Assembly (NCBI RefSeq): GCF_024397975.1
Contig: NZ_CP073745.1
Location: 1,948,501-2,012,500, forward strand
Direction: 5' to 3'
Source: Bacterioplanoides sp. SCSIO 12839
Lineage (GTDB): Bacteria > Pseudomonadota > Gammaproteobacteria > Pseudomonadales > Oceanobacteraceae
DNA length: 64,000 bases
A program made the translations under genes and the position numbers. Of this stretch, positions 59,262 through 64,000 are shown piece after piece (the stretch's first letter is position 1; every line of letters begins with the position of its first letter). The notes beneath the pieces were generated by a model. That model had not been told where the DNA came from and ran no database searches. It saw nothing but the letters and a program-made list of their open reading frames with translations.

Positions 59262-59539
59262 AAAAGACGCCCAAAATGGCAATAAACCTGACCATAGCTG
59301 AGATAATGACTTTTTTCCAAGTACAAAAACCTGCGAATGAGAACTGAGTCTTGTTTATTTTTTGTCCTCACATGCTAATTCAATTGGTAAACAGGCCCTT
59401 AGAATACTGACCTGTCACTTGTATTTGTTTTAAAAACAGAGACTTATTTTATACAAATGCTTTGCCCAGTAACGATGCTTGGCGCTAAAATTCATGTACA
59501 TTCATTTCCCCCTCATACAAAAATAAAAAGAAACTCACC

Positions 59540-60601
59540 ATGACAAAATCCACATTATTACGCCTGCTATTGTGCATCCATATTTTTGCCCTGGCTGCTT
59601 GCTCCAGCAAGTTACAGCTGCCGCTATACGAAAACTCCGCCACATCACCAGCATCGAAAACCCCAGGCAACCGCGAGCAAAGCAGTGATTATTTGTCGAT
59701 TCAATACCTGGGTGTTGGCGGGCATTTATTTTCTTATAAGGGCACTCAGATTATGACTGCGCCCTCATTCAGCAACCCGCACTTTATGTTTGCCGGACCT
59801 TTTTTCCCGATGTCAGCCGATAAAGAGGCGATTGACACCTATATGCCTGAAGCCAGCAAGGTAGAAATGATTTTGGTTGGCCACGCCCATTACGATCATC
59901 TGCTGGACGTTCCTTATGTCATGCAAAAACACACACCGAATGCTCATGTGTATGGCTCCAATACAACGGCACACACCTTGGCTCCTGCTGTTTCTGCTGA
60001 CCGGATTCATGCCCTGAATGAAAAGATGGGCGATATCAACCAACCGGGCGAATGGGTTTACAGCAGTAGCGGCAAAGTACGTATCATGCCGATTAAAGCC
60101 GATCATGCACCTCATATCATGGGGCTTAAATTTATGACAGGTGGTTATGATGAAGACCTTGAAGACTTACCCTGGCATGGCTTTGGCTGGAAAGAAGGCC
60201 AGACACTGGCCTTTATCATCGACTTCCTGGATACGGACGGCAGTATTGCCCACCGGATCTTCTATCAGGATGCCGCCAGCCAGGAACCCTTAGGGCTGGT
60301 ACCCGATATGGGCGATAATAAGTCCATTGATATTGCCATATTGTGCCCAGCCGCATTTCATCAGGTAGACAGCTATCCGGAATCTGTTGTTAAAAACACA
60401 CAGGCTCAACATTTCATACTGGGCCATTGGGAAGACTTTTTTGCCAATGATCTGAGTGGCCAGCAACGTTTTGTCCGTCTTACAGACCAGGATGATTTTA
60501 TCGAGCGACTGGAAGCCGCCAAGCCAGAGAACAGCACCTGGGTACTACCCGCATTGTTTAGTACACAATATTTTTCAGCCAATGGAGAACTGGTCGAGTG
60601 A
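59540..60601 (+). CDS. Metallo-beta-lactamase-fold lipoprotein
   Basis: The 353-residue protein has a lipoprotein signal peptide with the lipobox LAAC (Cys about 21). The metal motif HAHYDH (in LVGHAHYDHLLDVPYV, near residue 113) fits the metallo-beta-lactamase superfamily. Further His in KADHAPHIMG and in LGHWEDFF could complete the site. The fold resembles the UlaG or NAPE-PLD-like branches. The substrate is unknown. It lacks the Ser after the lipobox Cys replaced by Asp, so transport to the outer membrane is expected. It is coupled to the next gene. Confidence 0.85.
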   Translation: MTKSTLLRLLLCIHIFALAACSSKLQLPLYENSATSPASKTPGNREQSSDYLSIQYLGVGGHLFSYKGTQIMTAPSFSNPHFMFAGPFFPMSADKEAIDTYMPEASKVEMILVGHAHYDHLLDVPYVMQKHTPNAHVYGSNTTAHTLAPAVSADRIHALNEKMGDINQPGEWVYSSSGKVRIMPIKADHAPHIMGLKFMTGGYDEDLEDLPWHGFGWKEGQTLAFIIDFLDTDGSIAHRIFYQDAASQEPLGLVPDMGDNKSIDIAILCPAAFHQVDSYPESVVKNTQAQHFILGHWEDFFANDLSGQQRFVRLTDQDDFIERLEAAKPENSTWVLPALFSTQYFSANGELVE

Positions 60602-61119
60602 CCCCTTCTTTTGAATACCCGATTCAACGAGCGGCCATCTGCGCCGCTTTTGCTCACATCAATCAGGGCCATATCCAGCTCTGGTGCGAACACAATGACC
60701 AAGACTTTTCCCCCTTTACCAAACTCAACAACAAGGTGCAGTCGTATTTACGCGGCGAGCTGAAATCGCTCCCTAACCTGGAGCGTTTTCACGAAGCTTT
60801 CGCCCAGTGGCGTGAAGAGCTGACTCAGGACGATGCGCTGGCTTATCAGATCGCAGAGTTAACCTGCTCTTGTTTGTACAGCGCTGCCGAATCCATTCTT
60901 GATCCGGAATGCGATGATGTTGAATTAATCCTCCAGGATGTCGATGCTATTTATCACTCGATGGAAAGCCTGACTGACAGCGTACCTGACTTGCAGGCAT
61001 ATAAAGCTGACATCCTGCAAGGATTAACCGATATTCTGAGCGAAGCGAAACAAGCCCCGCTCAGCAAGGATTACTTCGGTTTTCTGAAAGAGTGTGACAC
61101 CAGCTTATTCGGGCTTTAA
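60598..61119 (+). CDS. Unknown 173-residue protein coupled to the MBL lipoprotein
   Basis: I do not recognise the family. The protein is acidic, soluble and helical, with Cys in ELTCSCLYSAAESIL and an acidic patch around DPECDDVELILQDVDA. GTG 60598 overlaps the stop of the preceding gene (GTGA), so translation is coupled. It ends before a strong terminator. A role with the lipoprotein is suggested by coupling only, since one is exported and this one is not. Confidence 0.65.
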   Translation: MTPSFEYPIQRAAICAAFAHINQGHIQLWCEHNDQDFSPFTKLNNKVQSYLRGELKSLPNLERFHEAFAQWREELTQDDALAYQIAELTCSCLYSAAESILDPECDDVELILQDVDAIYHSMESLTDSVPDLQAYKADILQGLTDILSEAKQAPLSKDYFGFLKECDTSLFGL

Positions 61120-61176
61120 CACCGTCCATGACTGACATTCCCGGCTAAATCCTGAAATAGCCATTTACCTTATACG

Positions 61177-61203
61177 CGGCGGAATTTAAAATCCGCCGTT
61201 TTT
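61177..61203 (+). terminator. Intrinsic terminator after the unknown gene
   Basis: A 7-bp stem, CGGCGGA/TCCGCCG, with an 8-base loop is followed by five T. It lies 58 bases after the stop and just before trhP. Confidence 0.88.
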
Positions 61204-61225
61204 GTAAGGTTAAGGCGAAACCACT

Positions 61226-62629
61226 GTGACTACCAAACCCGCATTTACCCCTGAACTGCTCTCACCGGCAGGCACATTCAAAAACATGGAATATGCCTTT
61301 GCCTATGGCGCGGATGCCGTTTATGCCGGTCAGCCACGTTACAGCCTGCGGGTTCGCAATAACGACTTTCAGCTGGAGAATCTCAGCAAGGGCATCGAAT
61401 ACGCTCATTCGCTGGGCAAACAGTTTTACGTTGCCAGCAATATTGCACCGCATAACAGCAAAGTCGACACCTACATGCGCGATATTGAGCCGGTGATCGG
61501 CATGAAGCCGGATGCCCTGATTATGTCAGATCCAGGCCTGATCATGCTGGTAAAAGACAAATGGCCAGATCAGGTGATTCACCTGTCGGTACAAGCCAAT
61601 GTTGTGAACTACGCTTCCGTTGAATTCTGGCGACGCCAGGGCGTTAGCCGCATCATTCTCTCACGCGAGTTATCGATTGATGAGATTGCTGAAATCCGTC
61701 AGCGTTGCCCGGAAATGGAAATTGAAGTTTTTGTTCACGGCGCCTTATGCATCGCCTACTCCGGCCGCTGTTTGTTGTCGGGGTATATGAATCACCGCGA
61801 CCCGAATCAAGGCACCTGCACCAACGCCTGCCGCTGGAAATACGACGCCCATGAAGCCAAAGAAACCGACAGTGGCGATATTATTCCCGCTGGTGTGAAT
61901 GTGTTTGATCCGGCTCAGAGCAATACACAGCCCAGCACTCAAATCATCACCGATGGTGAATCGACACTGGGCGAAGGGGGTACCACGGATAAAATCTTCC
62001 TTCTGCAGGAAGGCAATCGTGACAACGAATACATGCCGGCGTTCGAAGACGAGCATGGCACCTACATCATGAACTCTCGCGATCTGCGTGCGATTCAGCA
62101 TATTGAAAAGCTGGTGGAGCTGGGCGTTCATTCGTTAAAAATTGAAGGCCGTACCAAATCACATTATTACGTTGGTCGCACTGCTCAGGCGTATCGTAAA
62201 GCCATTGACGATGCCGTCGCCGGTAAGCGCTTTGATAAGGGGCTGATGGATACTCTGGAGCATATGTCGAATCGTGGTTATACCGAAGGATTCTTCCGAC
62301 GCCATGTGCACGATGAATATCAGAACTATGAACGCGGCACCTCACTGAGCACGGCACAACAATTTGTGGGTGAGATCACTCATTCTGATGGAGAGTACCT
62401 GACCATTGTGGTTAAGAACCGCTTTGAAGTAGGTGACAGCCTGGAACTGATGACCGTCAGCGGCAATACAACCTTCACCTTAAACGCCCTGACCGACAGC
62501 GGCGGCACCCCTCGCCAGGATGCACCTGGATCGGGTTTTATTGTCAAAGTGGCCATACCTCACGCAGCGAAGAACCATAACATGCAGCGTGCAATGTTGA
62601 TTCGTAATTTACCGCAAGCATCTGTTTGA
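61226..62629 (+). CDS. trhP: tRNA hydroxylation protein TrhP (YegQ), U32 peptidase family
   Basis: The 467-residue U32-family protein takes part in prephenate-dependent 5-hydroxylation of U34 in tRNA. The N-terminal segment ELLSPAGTFKNMEYAFAYGA and the U32 signature EIEVFVHGALCIAYSGRCLL are intact. The cysteines in SGRCLLSGYMNHRDPNQGTC and NACRWKY fit the iron-sulfur site. The start is GTG 61226. An acidic insertion around residues 215-245 (TDSGDIIPAGVNVFDPAQ) is longer than in E. coli YegQ. Confidence 0.92.
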   Translation: MTTKPAFTPELLSPAGTFKNMEYAFAYGADAVYAGQPRYSLRVRNNDFQLENLSKGIEYAHSLGKQFYVASNIAPHNSKVDTYMRDIEPVIGMKPDALIMSDPGLIMLVKDKWPDQVIHLSVQANVVNYASVEFWRRQGVSRIILSRELSIDEIAEIRQRCPEMEIEVFVHGALCIAYSGRCLLSGYMNHRDPNQGTCTNACRWKYDAHEAKETDSGDIIPAGVNVFDPAQSNTQPSTQIITDGESTLGEGGTTDKIFLLQEGNRDNEYMPAFEDEHGTYIMNSRDLRAIQHIEKLVELGVHSLKIEGRTKSHYYVGRTAQAYRKAIDDAVAGKRFDKGLMDTLEHMSNRGYTEGFFRRHVHDEYQNYERGTSLSTAQQFVGEITHSDGEYLTIVVKNRFEVGDSLELMTVSGNTTFTLNALTDSGGTPRQDAPGSGFIVKVAIPHAAKNHNMQRAMLIRNLPQASV

Positions 62630-62668
62630 TATCGTATGGGCTGGACGGATTTATGTTGGCAAGATCAC

Positions 62669-62690
62669 GGCGCTTAACTATAGTGCCGTG
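62669..62690. other. Hairpin after trhP
   Basis: CACGGC and GCCGTG pair around a short loop in the 99-bp spacer between trhP and the next gene. There is no T tract. It may be a weak terminator. Confidence 0.35.
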
Positions 62691-62728
62691 AGCCCCTTAG
62701 TTGTCTGAGAAAAATAATAGAGATGCAC

Positions 62729-64000
62729 ATGAAGACTGTATTACTGAAAAGCTGCTTTTTTTTCATTTTCTCGTTAGCTCTTACCGTACACGCAAAAGAT
62801 GACCTCCCCCGCTCGCTGGTTGAAACAACATCAACGACGATGGCTGAACGCCTGATTGCTGACAAAGAAATGGTTCAAACTCAGGACTACTACCTGGAGC
62901 AATTGGTTGACGAAGTCATTATCCCGATCGTAGATCACCGAAGAATGGCAAAACGCGTTTTGGGCAAACACTGGAAGCGCGCATCCAAAGATCAACAATC
63001 CAGCTTCTCTGCTTCCTTCAAACACAAAGTAATTCGCACTTATGCCGGTGCCTTTAAAGCTTTTAATGGTGAAGAGATTCGCTATGAGCCATCCCGCTTC
63101 AACGACAAAGGCAATCAGGCCCTGGTCAAAAGCCAGATCATTCGCCCTGGTGCTTCCAGCATCCGGGTTGACTACAAACTGTATTTCAAAAAAGAACAAT
63201 GGCGTGTGTTTGATGTCATCATTGAAGGCGTCAGCTTAACCAAAAGCTTTCGTGATCAGGTCAGCTTAAGCATCGAAGAGCAAGGTCTGGCCAAAACCAT
63301 CTCTAAATTAGCTGCCGAATATAAAGACGAAGCGCCTGTCGTACGCCTTGGTGCTCACGCCTGGGGCCCTTACTTAGGAAAAACGTTGCCTAACCATGGC
63401 CTGGCAGCCGATATCGTTTCCTCAGCCTTTGCCCAATCCGGCTACAAAACCGTCATTGAATTTATGCCCTGGAACCGGGTTGGCGACAGCATGAAAAATG
63501 GAGAGCTTGAGGGCTCCTTAGCCAGCTGGTATTCAGCAGACAGAAAGCAACATGTTGCTTTTTCAGACGCTTACATAGAAAACCGGCTGGTTTTTGTTAA
63601 GCGTGATAATGACCCATTTGAATTCACTTCAGCCGAACAGTCAAAGCATGAACTGAAGAACAAGTCCTACCGCCTGGGTGTATTTGAAGACTATAGCTAT
63701 GGGAAGGAATTCGAAAAAATCAGCCCGCTATTTCAGGTAGAAACCCGTAATTATTGCTCCCAGCTGTTCCGCGATGTTGCCAGTAAAGAACTCGACCTGG
63801 CCTTGGTGGATCACTGGATTGCACAGCAGGAACTGAACGATAAAGAGCACATTGCAGATCACCTGACTCAAGTCTCAGGTGTACTTGCCACACGAACATT
63901 ACACGTCACCATCAGCAAGAACATCAATGATAGCGAAAAGCTGATTAACGCTTTTAACTTGGGCCTACAACGGCTCAAAGAGAATGGCGATTACGACAAG
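62729..64000 (+). CDS. MlaC domain fused to a periplasmic solute-binding domain, cut by the window end
   Basis: The frame is open for 424 codons to the right edge. A signal peptide (about residues 1-22, ending TVHA) is followed by an MlaC/Ttg2D phospholipid-binding domain (about 25-195). Signs of it are VDHRRMAKRVLGKHWKRAS, FKHKVIRTYAGAFKAF and the family end FRDQVSLSIEEQGLAKTI. From about residue 202 a second domain matches SBP_bac_3 amino-acid-binding proteins (RLGAHAWGPYLGKTLPNHGL, then IEFMPWNRVGDSMKNGE). There is no stop or frameshift between them. ATG 62729 has AGAG six bases upstream; ATG 62723 is also possible. No mla or ABC transporter genes are next to it inside the window. Confidence 0.82.
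   Translation, partial: MKTVLLKSCFFFIFSLALTVHAKDDLPRSLVETTSTTMAERLIADKEMVQTQDYYLEQLVDEVIIPIVDHRRMAKRVLGKHWKRASKDQQSSFSASFKHKVIRTYAGAFKAFNGEEIRYEPSRFNDKGNQALVKSQIIRPGASSIRVDYKLYFKKEQWRVFDVIIEGVSLTKSFRDQVSLSIEEQGLAKTISKLAAEYKDEAPVVRLGAHAWGPYLGKTLPNHGLAADIVSSAFAQSGYKTVIEFMPWNRVGDSMKNGELEGSLASWYSADRKQHVAFSDAYIENRLVFVKRDNDPFEFTSAEQSKHELKNKSYRLGVFEDYSYGKEFEKISPLFQVETRNYCSQLFRDVASKELDLALVDHWIAQQELNDKEHIADHLTQVSGVLATRTLHVTISKNINDSEKLINAFNLGLQRLKENGDYDK

Overview
The window is chromosomal DNA of a marine-type gammaproteobacterium, most likely an Oceanospirillales or Pseudomonas-related lineage. This is inferred from gene order. The run tusDC-tusE-ybiB-cysG-serS-crcB-rarA-lolA-ftsK-aat-bpt-infA-clpA/clpS-cspD-icd-rluE-nudJ-mnmA-hflD follows the Pseudomonas order, and gacA(uvrY)-uvrC-pgsA-tRNA-Gly-tRNA-Cys-tRNA-Leu is the widely conserved gammaproteobacterial order. 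No genus can be assigned from sequence alone.

Layout. 1-1940: a tyrosine recombinase cut by the left edge, divergent from a KfrA-like coiled-coil DNA-binding protein. 1984-12537 (minus strand): glutathione reductase, then a tightly coupled type II secretion operon, gspE-F-G-H-I-J-K-L-M. Its first gene is a UDP-glucose dehydrogenase homologue that has lost its catalytic cysteine. 12654-16393: the electron transfer flavoprotein genes etfB-etfA, divergent from ETF-ubiquinone oxidoreductase, with a clear promoter and a PsrA-like operator. 16527-18796: a glutathione S-transferase, a DUF1285 protein and a radical SAM protein.

18994-25061: a compact integrative element of about 6 kb inserted in the tRNA-Leu(UAA) gene and bounded by a 58-bp direct repeat. 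It carries a P4-type integrase, a large unknown gene, an AlpA/excisionase-like protein, an HUH replication initiator, an XRE-type regulator and two small leftward genes. It has no recognisable structural or conjugation genes, so it looks like a phage satellite or a small integrative mobilisable element. One small gene contains six TGTGAC motifs spaced exactly 24 bp apart.

25007-32515: three tRNAs, pgsA, uvrC, gacA, then a Pat-type protein acetyltransferase divergent from a histone-deacetylase-family enzyme, and tRNA-Ser(UGA). 32659-55122: tRNA thiolation (a TusD-TusC fusion and TusE), YbiB, a chemoreceptor, siroheme synthase, seryl-tRNA synthetase, a fluoride channel, RarA, LolA, FtsK, the N-degron pathway (Aat, Bpt, ClpA, ClpS), IF-1, a cold-shock protein, monomeric isocitrate dehydrogenase, RluE, NudJ, MnmA and HflD. 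TusDCE and MnmA act in the same 2-thiouridine pathway; Aat/Bpt tag proteins that ClpS delivers to ClpA.

55119-64000: DusA, a periplasmic rhodanese, transaldolase, a TerB-like protein, a probable homologue of the replication-fork-arrest protein Tus, a PilZ-like protein, a metallo-beta-lactamase-fold lipoprotein, an unknown protein, TrhP, and at the right edge an unusual fusion of an MlaC domain with a periplasmic solute-binding domain, cut by the window end.
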